Positions 35,263 to 44,844 of a DNA stretch of 64,000 nt are shown here, piece after piece. A program made the position numbers and the translations under genes. The DNA comes from G965215225 sp965215225 (lineage in GTDB: Bacteria > Pseudomonadota > Gammaproteobacteria > CBDBNL01 > JAAOII01): assembly GCA_965215225.1 (NCBI GenBank), contig OZ244039.1, positions 1,426,001 to 1,490,000 of the forward strand. Reading direction: 5' to 3'. Positions within the stretch are counted from its first letter, which is position 1, and each line of letters starts with the position of its first letter. The notes below the pieces were generated by a model, which did no database searches, was not told where the DNA came from, and saw only the letters and a program-made list of their open reading frames with translations.

Positions 35263-36746
35263 TGGAGTATTTCTTCTGCTCTTGTCTGAGTGATTAACCG
35301 ATTGAAAAGATATAGAGCTGGTAGTCCCGCTAAGATTAAGAGAATGGCAAAGCCAGTTGCGGTATTCAGTCTTTCATCGGAAGCATATTGATAAACTGAA
35401 ATAGCAAGAGTATCAAAGTTGAAGGGTCTTAACATAAGTGTCAAAGGCAGTTCTTTTAACAACTCAGTAAAAATAATGATCATGCTGCTTAGTATGCTCC
35501 CTTTCAGTAGAGGGAGGTGTATTAGCCTCAGCAGTTCCATTCTCCTTAATCCAAAACCCTGAGCTGCCCTTTCAACCGAAAGGGTGATTTTTTCCAAACT
35601 ATTATGGACAATACGGTTGGCTGGCGGAGTAAAACGAATCAGATAGCCATAAAGCAAAGCAAACAGACCAGTGCTGAGCAAATAGCCATTAAGCTCACTG
35701 AGTAGGGCAATGATGGCAAGGCTCAGTAGGGTGCCAGGAAGAGCATAACAGAGGTTAGTTAATTGACCCAGACCATGTAATTGACGAGGCGCTGAACGGA
35801 CGGCATAGTTAAGAATCAAGGCTAAAGAAATACAAAAGAAGATAGTTAATCCAGCTAACAAGAAGGTATTCTTCAATGGCTCAAAAAAGTTGCTAATATC
35901 CGTCCAACTTGAGTATCGGATAAACTTAGCTATTAGGACACTGAGAGGAAGAATGAATCCAATGATAATAGGGACTAGACACCAGCAGCAAACGGCAAAA
36001 CCTCGCCAGCTGGTTAATCGTTTTACTCTTAGTGACCTCTGGCGACTGAGATTTTCAAATCGCTTCTGCTGTTTTAACAAAGAAGCCTCGCCAATCATCA
36101 AGATAGCTAAGATAACAAGCACCAATAGGCTGAGCTGAACTGCTGAAACAAAGTCTCCTTTGCCAAGCCAGGTGCGGTAGATGCCAAGAGAAAGCGTATT
36201 GATAGCATAATAATCGACCAAACCGAAGTCATTGATGATTTCAATAATGGCAAGTAGACAGCCAAAACTGATAAAAGGCAATGCCATAGGAACTGAAATA
36301 CGATAGAAGTTTTGCCATCTATTAAGCCCGAGACTATGACCGGCAAGTTGGTAGTTTAGCGATTGTTGGAGAAAGCCAGCGCGGGTAAAGATATACACAT
36401 AGGGGAAAAGGGTGCTGCCAAAAAGAACCATAGCAACCCAAATAGAACGGACCGCGAATATGCCTTCAAACAGGTCACCATAGATAAAGCCGGCAAGATA
36501 GGCTGGGCAAGCAAGAGGAAGTAGGGCGAACCAGCCAAGGGTTCGATGGAGAGGAAAAGAATAGTTAACCAATAGCCAAGCAATGGATACTCCCCAGACT
36601 AGACAAACCCCGCCGCCGCCGACGACAAGGAGAAAGCTGTTTAGCAAATAGATAGGTAAGGTCGGGCTCCACTTATCAAGGGGAGATACAAAGCCCAAAA
36701 AGATAAGGACAATTAAAGGCAAGAATATCAGCAAGCAAAGAAGCAC
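35259..36746 (-). CDS. fbpB: iron(III)-type ABC transporter permease
   Basis: 495 residues from GTG 36746; the frame is open slightly further upstream (LGSILFRQLSAFGLV) but without a standard start. A double-length permease with two six-helix halves. EAA-like loops are seen at AGHSLGLNRWQNFYRISVPM and ERAAQGFGLRRMELLRLIHL, one per half, as in FbpB/SfuB. It forms the membrane channel for ferric iron. Downstream of fbpA in the same direction; the ATPase gene lies convergent, an odd split for this system. Confidence 0.87.
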   Translation of the reverse strand: MLLCLLIFLPLIVLIFLGFVSPLDKWSPTLPIYLLNSFLLVVGGGGVCLVWGVSIAWLLVNYSFPLHRTLGWFALLPLACPAYLAGFIYGDLFEGIFAVRSIWVAMVLFGSTLFPYVYIFTRAGFLQQSLNYQLAGHSLGLNRWQNFYRISVPMALPFISFGCLLAIIEIINDFGLVDYYAINTLSLGIYRTWLGKGDFVSAVQLSLLVLVILAILMIGEASLLKQQKRFENLSRQRSLRVKRLTSWRGFAVCCWCLVPIIIGFILPLSVLIAKFIRYSSWTDISNFFEPLKNTFLLAGLTIFFCISLALILNYAVRSAPRQLHGLGQLTNLCYALPGTLLSLAIIALLSELNGYLLSTGLFALLYGYLIRFTPPANRIVHNSLEKITLSVERAAQGFGLRRMELLRLIHLPLLKGSILSSMIIIFTELLKELPLTLMLRPFNFDTLAISVYQYASDERLNTATGFAILLILAGLPALYLFNRLITQTRAEEILH

Positions 36747-36837
36747 TAGCCCGAATGCTGATAACTGCCTAAAAAGAATCGACCCTAGCCTATAAATAAC
36801 TTAATCCAATTAAAATCTAATTTCGTTTGGCTTGCTA

Positions 36838-37836
36838 TCAGTGGTCTATACCAACCTGGTCAATCAGTTCTTGAGCCTGAGGGGCAAACTGAGCTAGACT
36901 AGTGATGGCAAGTTGTTGACGATCAAAGGTGCCGAAGGTATTCTTAAGAAAAGGAGAAAGGGCAACTGCTTCCCGAGCGGGAAACTCATGGTTAACCCTA
37001 GCATAGTATTCTTGTGCTTGTTCGCTAACTAGAAACTCCATCAATGCTTTAGCCGGTTGATAATTAGGGGCATAGCGAGTCATTGCCATCCCAGAAATAT
37101 TAATGTGAGTTCCTCCTTTTTTAGCAGTTGGCATGATAATCCGAATGTTCTCAGTCCATTGAGGCTCATCATGAGCAAGTAGGCCGAAATAATAGGAATT
37201 GCCAATAGCATAATCACAGGTTCCTTGGCCAATTGCCCTAATCTGAGCGCGATCATTCCCCTGTGGTCGGCGAGCAAGGTTATCCTTAGTCCCTTCAAGC
37301 CAATCCTTGGCTGCTGCTTGTCCTTGTTGTGCAATAAGAGAAGCTACCAAACCTAAGTTATAGATATGACTAAGTGGGCGAGTGCATATTCTCTTACCCA
37401 ATCCTTTTTGAGCTAGGTCTGCATAGCTTTGAACTTCATTTGGTTGGGTGCGGGTTTCACTGGCATAGATAACTCTCGCTCTAATAGTAAGAGCAAACCA
37501 ATGATTTGCTGGGTCGCGCAAAGGCGCCTTAATAGCCTGGTTGATAAGGGTAGATTCGACCGGCTGAGTGAGCCCCTTATCTTTTAGTTCTGCCAGCCTA
37601 TAGATATCAGTGGTTAACACTAAATCCGCTGGGCTATTTTCCCCCTCAAAATGTAGCTTTTCTGCTATGCCATCTTTAACATAGAGAACATTTGCTTGAA
37701 TGCCAGTCTGGGCTGACCATTCGTCCACCAATGGTTTTATGAGGTGAGGTTGGCGATAGGAGTAGATATTAACTTCGGCACTATAGACAAACGAAGAAGC
37801 CATAATGAGAAGTAAGCAAGTAAGTAGTTTTTTCAT
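36838..37836 (-). CDS. fbpA: iron(III)-binding periplasmic protein
   Basis: 332 residues with a signal peptide (LLTCLLLIMASSFVYSAE). VNIYSYRQPHLIKPLVDEWS and ADLVLTTDIYRLAELKDKGL match the FbpA/AfuA family, and the tyrosine pair in IGNSYYFGLL is the conserved ferric ligand pair. The C-terminal MEFLVSEQAQEYYARVNHEF PV-like region is typical. It captures ferric iron and delivers it to FbpB/FbpC. A gap of about 90 bases to fbpB suggests one transcript. Confidence 0.88.
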   Translation of the reverse strand: MKKLLTCLLLIMASSFVYSAEVNIYSYRQPHLIKPLVDEWSAQTGIQANVLYVKDGIAEKLHFEGENSPADLVLTTDIYRLAELKDKGLTQPVESTLINQAIKAPLRDPANHWFALTIRARVIYASETRTQPNEVQSYADLAQKGLGKRICTRPLSHIYNLGLVASLIAQQGQAAAKDWLEGTKDNLARRPQGNDRAQIRAIGQGTCDYAIGNSYYFGLLAHDEPQWTENIRIIMPTAKKGGTHINISGMAMTRYAPNYQPAKALMEFLVSEQAQEYYARVNHEFPAREAVALSPFLKNTFGTFDRQQLAITSLAQFAPQAQELIDQVGIDH

Positions 37837-37936
37837 AGTTGTAGGTAGTATCTCAAATTAAGTATATCAAATTGCCAATTAAATTTATCTTAAATTCAGA
37901 TTATAAGAGTCCCAATCCTATAAATCTATATATGAC

Positions 37937-38899
37937 CTAACTAATTAATCTAATAGGCTTATTATTTAGGAAAGCAGCAATATTTTCCATAGTCTGTTGA
38001 ACTGCATTTTCCATCGCTTGATTGCTTGTCCAAGCAGTATGCGGAGTGATAAGGACATTAGGCTGAGCTGCTAAAGCCAATAATGGATTACTTGCCACTG
38101 GCGGTTCAGAAGACAGAACATCAAGCCCAGCCGCCGCGATTTCACCTGTTATCAATGCATCGGCTAGGGCCTTTTCATCTACCAAAGCACCTCTAGCAGT
38201 ATTAATGAATAGAGAAGTTCTCTTCATCATAGCAAACTCTTGCGCGCCCATTAGTTGATAGGTATCATGGCTAAGAGGACAGTGAAGGCTCAAGACATCA
38301 CTTTGTGCTAATACTTCCATAAAGGCAATACGACCTGAACGACAACTAGTGGCATTCTTATGTTCGGCAAAGAGCACCTTCATTCCAAACACTTCGGCAA
38401 TCTTTGCTACCTGGTTTCCAAGCACTCCCTTACCGACTATCCCCAAGCTACTATCATTTAGATCATCAACTGGATCATCAAAAAGAACGAATTGCCTATG
38501 TTCTTGCCACTCGCCCGCTGCCACCCGCTGCTTATAAGAGAGTAGGCGGCGCTTTAATGAGAGCATGAGGGCAAAAGTGTGTTCTGCTACACTATGGCTA
38601 CCATAATTGCGAATATTTGCCACCGCAATACCATGATCACGGCAATAGTTCAAATCGATGTTGTTGCTACCAGTGGCAGCTAAGGCTATTAATTTGAGGG
38701 CTGATGCTTGTTTTAGTTGGTCGCTATTTAATGCCACCTTGTTAACTATCACGACATCTGCTTGCTTGATGCGTTCGCCAGTCTGTTCAGAAGTGGTATA
38801 GTCATAGGCTTGCCATTTATGAGGATAAGCGGGGCGTGGGAACTGAATATGGCTAGGAAAGGTCTCTCTATCAAGGAGAACAATACTAATAGAGCTCAT
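37937..38899 (-). CDS. D-2-hydroxyacid dehydrogenase, probably hydroxypyruvate reductase
   Basis: 320 residues. NAD(P)-binding motif GIVGKGVLGNQVAKIAEVFG; catalytic Arg in INTARGALVDEKAL, Glu in GLDVLSSEPP and His in LITPHTAWTS. AATGSNNIDLNYCRDHGIAV is typical of glycerate dehydrogenase/HprA. It is coupled to gcvP by an ATGA overlap, so it is the last gene of the glycine cleavage operon. This suggests reduction of hydroxypyruvate to glycerate as part of glycine/serine turnover, which I infer. Confidence 0.85.
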   Translation of the reverse strand: MSSISIVLLDRETFPSHIQFPRPAYPHKWQAYDYTTSEQTGERIKQADVVIVNKVALNSDQLKQASALKLIALAATGSNNIDLNYCRDHGIAVANIRNYGSHSVAEHTFALMLSLKRRLLSYKQRVAAGEWQEHRQFVLFDDPVDDLNDSSLGIVGKGVLGNQVAKIAEVFGMKVLFAEHKNATSCRSGRIAFMEVLAQSDVLSLHCPLSHDTYQLMGAQEFAMMKRTSLFINTARGALVDEKALADALITGEIAAAGLDVLSSEPPVASNPLLALAAQPNVLITPHTAWTSNQAMENAVQQTMENIAAFLNNKPIRLIS

Positions 38900-41775
38900 C
38901 TATAGGCTTCTAGCGGCAAACAAGAACAATTCAGATTTCTATCACCATAGACATTGTCAATACGATTAACTGGTGGAAAGTATCTATCCTGTTGAAGATA
39001 GGGCAAGGGGAAAAAGGCTTGCTGTTTGGTATAGGGTCTATCCCACTCTTCATAGAGATCTACAAGAGTATGAGGAGCATTACGTAGAACATTGTTTGTC
39101 GCTGAATATTTCCCTGATTCAACCTCGGCAATTTCTTTACGAATAGATATCATCGCGTTAATAAACTTGTCTAATTCTTCCTTTCCTTCGCTCTCAGTTG
39201 GTTCTATCATCAGAGTGCCAGCAACCGGAAAAGACATAGTAGGGGCATGAAAACCATAGTCTATGAGGCGCTTGGCTATATCCTCATCAGTAACCCCGCT
39301 GCTCTTCTTAAGTGGGCGAATATCCACTATACATTCATGGGCATTGCGGCCGCCTTTTCCTTTATAAAGAATAGGATAGTGAGGCATTAGCTGTTGGGCT
39401 AGGTAATTGGTATTAAGAATAGCTACTTTGGTGGCTTGAGTCAATCCCTTTGTCCCCATCATTTTCATATAGGCCCAAGAAATAGGGAGTATGCTAGCAC
39501 TGCCATAAGGAGCCGCCGCCACTGCCCCCTTGGTGCCCAAAGCCCAATGGCCGGGCAGAAAATCAGCTAGTTCTGGGATGACCCCTATGGGACCCATTCC
39601 TGGACCGCCACCGCCATGAGGGATGCAGAAGGTCTTATGAAGATTGATATGGCATACATCCATTCCCAGATCAACCGGCCGAATCAAGCCAACCATCGCA
39701 TTGAGATTAGCACCATCCATATAAACCAATCCCCCTTGTTGATGGATCAGGTCGGCTATATCAGTGATAGAGTCTTCAAAAACTCCATGAGTAGATGGAT
39801 AGGTGATCATCAAAGCTGCCAGCTGATTGCCAGCTGCTAGTGCCTTCTCCTTAAGATCCTTCATATCTACATTGCCATGCTTATCACAACCCACCACCTG
39901 CACCTTGAAACCTGCTAAGACAGCACTGGCTGGATTGGTGCCATGAGAAGAGGAGGGGATAAGACAAATGAGTCGTTGGGATTCGCCCCTACTGTGATGA
40001 AAACGGCGAATAGCTAACAAACCAGCATATTCCCCTTGAGCACCAGAATTAGGCTGCAGACTGATAGCGTGAAATCCGGTTATTTCCTTAAGCATCTCAC
40101 TGAAATCCTGTAGAAATCGAGCATAGCCTTTGGTTTGATGGGCGGGAGCAAAAGGGTGAATACTATTGACTGATGGCCAGCTAACCGGCACCATTTCAGC
40201 AGTTGCATTTAGTTTCATAGTGCATGAACCCAAAGGAATCATGGATCTGTCCAGACCTATGTCCTTTAGTTGGAGGCTTCTCATATAGCGGAGCATTTTC
40301 GTCTCGGTCTGATATTTATGAAAGACTGGGTGAGTCAAAACATCATCGGTTCGCTGAAAAGGCAATTCAAATTTATCCTCCAGTTGCTGATCCAACAGTT
40401 TAATATCCGCTTCTTTGCTGAAAAGCTGGAGTAGGGTCTGAATAGCTTGATAACTTGTGGTTTCATCGCAGCTGATGCTGAGCCTATCTTCTTCTATCAA
40501 TAGAAGGTTATATCCTTGTTTCTCTGCTTCATTCCTTAATGCCAGAGCCCGCGCCCGCGAAGTTTTAATAACAACTGTATCAAAAAACTGAGTAGAAACT
40601 AGCTCTTCCCCAGCACTTGTCAGACCAAGAGCAAGTAGCCGTGCCATTCGATGCACTCTAGTGGCAATAGTTCTCAACCCATCAGGCCCATGATAGACAG
40701 CATAGAGAGCTACCATGTTAGCAAGCAACACTTGAGAGGTGCAGATATTACTGGTAGCCTGAGCGCGTCTTATATGTTGCTCGCGTGTTTGGAGCGCCAT
40801 TCTTAGAGCTGGTCTTCCCTTAGTGTCTTTGGTTCTTCCTATAAGGCGACCTGGCAGATGTCGTTGATAGCCATCACGAACGGCAAAGAAAGCAGCATGG
40901 GGTCCGCCATAGCCTAATGGAACCCCAAATCTTTGACTATTGCCTAATACTATATCCGCATCCAGCTCACCAGGAGAGCGTAATAGCATAAGTGCCAATA
41001 GGTCGGTTGCCACGGCTATTACTGCTTGATTGTCATGGGCAGCTTTGGCATAGGACGAAATATCGCCAATATGTCCCAGCCTATTGGGATATTGAACTAG
41101 AACGGCAAAGAAATCATCACTATGGGGCAGATAGTCCTTGTCAAGATCACCTATCTTTACTTCAATACCCAAGGGAGCAGCTCGAGTTTCAATAAGGTCT
41201 AGGGTTTGGGGAAAGCAGTGTTCATCAACAAAGAACTTCATCGATTGGTTCTTAGTTAATTTTTTAGCTAGGGTCATGGCTTCGCCAGCTGCCGTTGCCT
41301 CATCAAGTAAAGAAGCATTGGCAAAAGCCATCCCGGTTAGATCCATTATTAGCTGCTGGAAATTAGTGAGGAGTTCCAGTCGCCCTTGAGATATTTCTGC
41401 TTGATAAGGAGTATAAGCAGTATACCAACCTGGGTTCTCTAAGAAAGACCGTTGAATAACAGGGGGAACATAACAATCATAATAGCCTAGACCTAGCATA
41501 TTCACCATCATCTTATTTTGCTTCATCCACTCATCTAGCTGGCATAAGATAGCATGGTCTGGCTGGGGAGAACCTAAATTAAATCTATGGCCCAATAGTA
41601 GCGAAGCGGGAATGGTCTGACTAATGAGCTCATCAAGGTCTTTTACTCCTATTGCAGCTAGCATCTGGCTTATTTGGTTCTCATCCGGCCCCAGATGACG
41701 GCGAATAAAATCCTCCTCTGCTATTAAATGGCTTGAACTAGGCATGGCTTTGGGCAAGACTTGAGGGTTTGCCAT
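38896..41775 (-). CDS. gcvP: glycine decarboxylase (P protein)
   Basis: 959 residues, the full single-chain P protein. It decarboxylates glycine with pyridoxal phosphate and hands the aminomethyl group to GcvH. FIRRHLGPDENQISQML at the start, GLGYYDCYVPPVIQRSFLEN, YGGPHAAFFAVRDGYQR in the N half, and the PLP lysine in CHINLHKTFCIPHGGGGPGM in the C half. The start overlaps the gcvH stop by one base (TAATG). Confidence 0.97.
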   Translation of the reverse strand: MANPQVLPKAMPSSSHLIAEEDFIRRHLGPDENQISQMLAAIGVKDLDELISQTIPASLLLGHRFNLGSPQPDHAILCQLDEWMKQNKMMVNMLGLGYYDCYVPPVIQRSFLENPGWYTAYTPYQAEISQGRLELLTNFQQLIMDLTGMAFANASLLDEATAAGEAMTLAKKLTKNQSMKFFVDEHCFPQTLDLIETRAAPLGIEVKIGDLDKDYLPHSDDFFAVLVQYPNRLGHIGDISSYAKAAHDNQAVIAVATDLLALMLLRSPGELDADIVLGNSQRFGVPLGYGGPHAAFFAVRDGYQRHLPGRLIGRTKDTKGRPALRMALQTREQHIRRAQATSNICTSQVLLANMVALYAVYHGPDGLRTIATRVHRMARLLALGLTSAGEELVSTQFFDTVVIKTSRARALALRNEAEKQGYNLLLIEEDRLSISCDETTSYQAIQTLLQLFSKEADIKLLDQQLEDKFELPFQRTDDVLTHPVFHKYQTETKMLRYMRSLQLKDIGLDRSMIPLGSCTMKLNATAEMVPVSWPSVNSIHPFAPAHQTKGYARFLQDFSEMLKEITGFHAISLQPNSGAQGEYAGLLAIRRFHHSRGESQRLICLIPSSSHGTNPASAVLAGFKVQVVGCDKHGNVDMKDLKEKALAAGNQLAALMITYPSTHGVFEDSITDIADLIHQQGGLVYMDGANLNAMVGLIRPVDLGMDVCHINLHKTFCIPHGGGGPGMGPIGVIPELADFLPGHWALGTKGAVAAAPYGSASILPISWAYMKMMGTKGLTQATKVAILNTNYLAQQLMPHYPILYKGKGGRNAHECIVDIRPLKKSSGVTDEDIAKRLIDYGFHAPTMSFPVAGTLMIEPTESEGKEELDKFINAMISIRKEIAEVESGKYSATNNVLRNAPHTLVDLYEEWDRPYTKQQAFFPLPYLQQDRYFPPVNRIDNVYGDRNLNCSCLPLEAYR

Positions 41776-42152
41776 TAAGCCTCTACCAATTTACTATATT
41801 CAGCTGGGCTCAATAGTTCCAATGGCTGATCTGTCTTTAGCTCAAAAAGCCAGCCTTTCTCATAAGGGGATTCATTGATAAGAGCAGGATTATCTTGGAG
41901 TTCCTGGTTGATGGCAACAATGCTCCCAGTTATTGGCATATAGATGTCTGAGGCAGCCTTTACTGACTCAACTACAGCAACCGCATCTCCTTGGTTGAGA
42001 GTTGAGCCAACTTCTGGCAGGCCTACATAGACTATGTCGCCTAATTGCTGTTGGGCATAATCGGTAATGCCTATTGAAAAATAGCCATCTTCCTTGGTCA
42101 GAACCCATTCGTGTTCCTTAGTATATTTAAGATTTGCGGGGATTTGAGACAT
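41775..42152 (-). CDS. gcvH: glycine cleavage system H protein
   Basis: 125 residues. Carries the lipoyl arm of the glycine cleavage system. YTKEHEWVLTKEDGYFSIGI, LGDIVYVGLPEVG and the lipoylated lysine in AVVESVKAASDIYMP are diagnostic. 36 bases after gcvT, coupled to gcvP. Confidence 0.97.
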   Translation of the reverse strand: MSQIPANLKYTKEHEWVLTKEDGYFSIGITDYAQQQLGDIVYVGLPEVGSTLNQGDAVAVVESVKAASDIYMPITGSIVAINQELQDNPALINESPYEKGWLFELKTDQPLELLSPAEYSKLVEA

Positions 42153-42188
42153 GGTTATAAGTAGTTAATTAAATAATCTATGGGCAAG

Positions 42189-43262
42189 CTATGCTAAAGG
42201 CTTCTTCTTTTTAATAAAAGGGGGTTTGATTATTCTGGCATTTAGTTTCTTTCCTCTAACTTCGACTTGGCATTCTTTCTTGTCTTCGCTTATTGGGATA
42301 CGGGCTAGGGCAATAGAGCAGTTGAGAGTAGGGGAGAAGGAGCCGCTGGTAACCACTCCCTCACCATGAGAAGATATGACCCTGTTGCCGCGCCGCATAA
42401 TCGCTTTCTCATTAAGTATTAATCCAACCAGCTTTTCTTTCAGCCCTTCCTCCTTGGCTTTAATCAGCGCCTCTTTACCAATAAAGTTGCGCTTCTCATC
42501 CTCCCAGTGGACAATCCATCGGATACCTGAATCTAATGGGGTGTGTTGTTGGTCCATATCATTGCCATAAAGGAGCAAGCCAGCCTCTAAGCGTAGGGTA
42601 TCGCGACAGCCTAAACCACAAGGGACCATACCGCCATTTTTCACCAACCTCTGCCAATATTCTTGCGCTTTTTCATTGGCAAGTATGAGTTCATAGCCAT
42701 CCTCACCAGTATAGCCAGTGCAGCTGATGACAATTCCTTCTTCAACAAGGAAAGAAAAAGCCGTTAGGTCACTAGCAGCGCTATATTGAGGAAAAATCTC
42801 ATGAAAGCGGTCGCGCGCATAGGGACCCTGGAGGGCAAAAATACATTTATCAGTATGTGAAGAAACAACCATTTCCTCACTCTTATGACTGTTAAGCCAC
42901 TCTAAATCTTGATCTGTAGTCGCAGCATTGACTACCATCAGATAGTCTTCCTTGTCCAATCGATAGACAATTAGGTCATCTATAATGCCCCCGCGTGAAT
43001 TTAGCATACAGGTATAGAAACCCTTGCCGGGTTTTAACCGGCGCACATCGCTACAGAGTATCAGGCGTAAGAACTTTGTGGTTCCAGTTCCTTGTAGAGC
43101 TATGCTATTCATATGAGAAACATCAAAGATACCGGCATCTTTTCTCACCAGCCTATGTTCTTCTAGTTGAGAGCCATAGTGTAAAGGCATTTCCCAACCA
43201 GCAAAATCTACCATAGTGGCGTCTTGTTCTATGTGATACTGATAGATAGGAGTTCTTTTCAT
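42189..43262 (-). CDS. gcvT: aminomethyltransferase (T protein)
   Basis: 357 residues. Transfers the aminomethyl carbon from GcvH to tetrahydrofolate, releasing ammonia. MVDFAGWEMPLHYGS, EHRLVRKDAGIFDVSHM, YTGEDGYELILANEKAQEYW and GCRDTLRLEAGLLLYGNDM are GcvT signatures. First gene of gcvT-gcvH-gcvP-hydroxyacid dehydrogenase. Its upstream region is a 63-bp tandem repeat that may carry several promoter copies. No glycine riboswitch is visible. Confidence 0.97.
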   Translation of the reverse strand: MKRTPIYQYHIEQDATMVDFAGWEMPLHYGSQLEEHRLVRKDAGIFDVSHMNSIALQGTGTTKFLRLILCSDVRRLKPGKGFYTCMLNSRGGIIDDLIVYRLDKEDYLMVVNAATTDQDLEWLNSHKSEEMVVSSHTDKCIFALQGPYARDRFHEIFPQYSAASDLTAFSFLVEEGIVISCTGYTGEDGYELILANEKAQEYWQRLVKNGGMVPCGLGCRDTLRLEAGLLLYGNDMDQQHTPLDSGIRWIVHWEDEKRNFIGKEALIKAKEEGLKEKLVGLILNEKAIMRRGNRVISSHGEGVVTSGSFSPTLNCSIALARIPISEDKKECQVEVRGKKLNARIIKPPFIKKKKPLA

Positions 43263-43280
43263 AATTTCATCCCAATTATA

Positions 43281-43490
43281 TTCATACTATGACTGAACTC
43301 TTATAGCTCCGTTCAAGTTTTTAACAAACATACGCCAAACATATTCATATTATGATTGAACCCTTATATCTCCGTTTAAGTTTTTAACAAACATATGTTA
43401 ATCATATTCATATTATGATTGAACCCTTATATCTCCGTTTAAGTTTTTAACAAACATATGTTAATCATATTCATACTATGACTGCACTAG
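43281..43490. repeat. 63-bp tandem repeat between trkA and gcvT, with repeated promoter-like sites
   Basis: Units at 43281-43343, 43344-43406, 43407-43469 and a partial one from 43470 that contains the trkA stop codon. On the minus strand each full unit holds TTGTTA and TATAAG separated by 16 bases, a sigma70-like promoter directed at gcvT. So the trkA end has been amplified and may have multiplied the gcvT promoter. Confidence 0.9.
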
Positions 43491-44840
43491 CTTCTCAACC
43501 GCTTCAATATTATTTCGCTCTAAGACAAAGAAGATGAGATGATCCTCTGGCTCAATTATTAGATAGCGATGAGCAATCATAACCTTATCCTGTCTTATCA
43601 GAGCGCCTATGGTTACTCCATAGGGTAGAGAAACATCCTCTAGTCTCTTCCCTATGAGCTTAGAGGAGTCTTTGCTGCCATGGGCAATGGCTTCCATAGC
43701 TTCGGCAGCGCCATTACGAAGACTATGGACTCTCACCACATCGCCACGCCGAACATAAGAGAGCAGTCGGCTAACGGTTACCTGCTGAGGTGAAATCATC
43801 TTGTCTATATTAATCTTCTGCCTCAGTAATAGTTCAAGATAATTGGTATTATTAATCAAGGCGATAGTTTTGCTCGCACCACAGCTCTTTGCTAATAGAC
43901 TTGACATGATATTAATCTCGTCGCGATTAGTAAGGGCGCAAAAAATATCGCAGTTAGCAATGTTCTCCTCCAACAGAAGATCCTGATTAGTAGATGTGCC
44001 ATTAAGAACAACTGCGGTGCTGAGCTGAGTTGCCAATTCTTCACAGCGTTTTTTATCCTGTTCAATAATCTTAACCTTATGCTTTTTCGCCAATGCATGG
44101 GCCAACTTTTCTCCTATATGGCCGCCGCCTGCAATAATCACTTGGCGATTGTCTTTTTCAAGGCGCTGTAACTCACTCATCACCTGGATAATATCGTTCG
44201 ACTCGGCAAGAAAAAACACCTCATCCCCTTCGCGAATAATGGTGTCCCCCTCTGGCATCACAGACCCCTTATCGGTATAGATGGCTGCCACTCTTGTATC
44301 TATGTCTGGAATATGAGTGCGAATCGAGTTAATTTTCTGGTTGACTAAGGGACCGCCTTTCTGGGCTTTCATGCCTACTAACTTCAGCTTCCCATTGGCA
44401 AAATCCATCACTTCAAGCGCACTGGGGAACTGCACCGCTGAATGAATATATTCGGTTACTAAGGATTCAGGGTTAATAAGCACTTTAACTGAAATACGAC
44501 CATCAATGAATAGTTCCGAATGCTTGGTATAGTCTTCACGCCGAATTCGGGCTATGCGAGTAGGAGTATCAAAAAGATAGTAGGCAAGCTGGCAGGCTAC
44601 CATATTTACTTCATCCACACTGGTAGCGGCAATAAGCATATCTGCTTCAGCACAGCCAGCCTGTTCTAATATATCGGGAGAAGATGCATGCCCTTGAATA
44701 GTGCGCAGGTCATATTTTTCTTGTAATGCTTCTAATTTCTCCTTATCAATATCTATTACAGTGATATCTACTTCTTCCCTCACCAATAACGAAGCAACAC
44801 TTGACCCTACTTGACCCGCACCTAAGATAACAACCTTCAT
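43476..44840 (-). CDS. trkA: Trk potassium uptake regulatory protein TrkA
   Basis: 454 residues from the internal ATG at 44840 (MKVVILGAGQVGSSVASLL), which matches the family; the longer frame to 44915 lies inside uvrC. Two NAD-binding RCK domains: GAGQVGSS at the start and VIIAGGGHIGEKLAHAL near residue 234, each followed by a C-terminal RCK_C domain. TrkA gates the TrkH/TrkG potassium channel in response to nucleotides. No trkH nearby. Starts 4 bases after uvrC ends. Confidence 0.95.
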   Translation of the reverse strand: MKVVILGAGQVGSSVASLLVREEVDITVIDIDKEKLEALQEKYDLRTIQGHASSPDILEQAGCAEADMLIAATSVDEVNMVACQLAYYLFDTPTRIARIRREDYTKHSELFIDGRISVKVLINPESLVTEYIHSAVQFPSALEVMDFANGKLKLVGMKAQKGGPLVNQKINSIRTHIPDIDTRVAAIYTDKGSVMPEGDTIIREGDEVFFLAESNDIIQVMSELQRLEKDNRQVIIAGGGHIGEKLAHALAKKHKVKIIEQDKKRCEELATQLSTAVVLNGTSTNQDLLLEENIANCDIFCALTNRDEINIMSSLLAKSCGASKTIALINNTNYLELLLRQKINIDKMISPQQVTVSRLLSYVRRGDVVRVHSLRNGAAEAMEAIAHGSKDSSKLIGKRLEDVSLPYGVTIGALIRQDKVMIAHRYLIIEPEDHLIFFVLERNNIEAVEKLVQS

Positions 44841-44844
44841 AGCC

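Noticed and set aside
43263..43475. Glycine riboswitch upstream of gcvT
   Set aside because: The region is a 63-bp direct repeat and shows none of the conserved tandem-aptamer segments I would expect.
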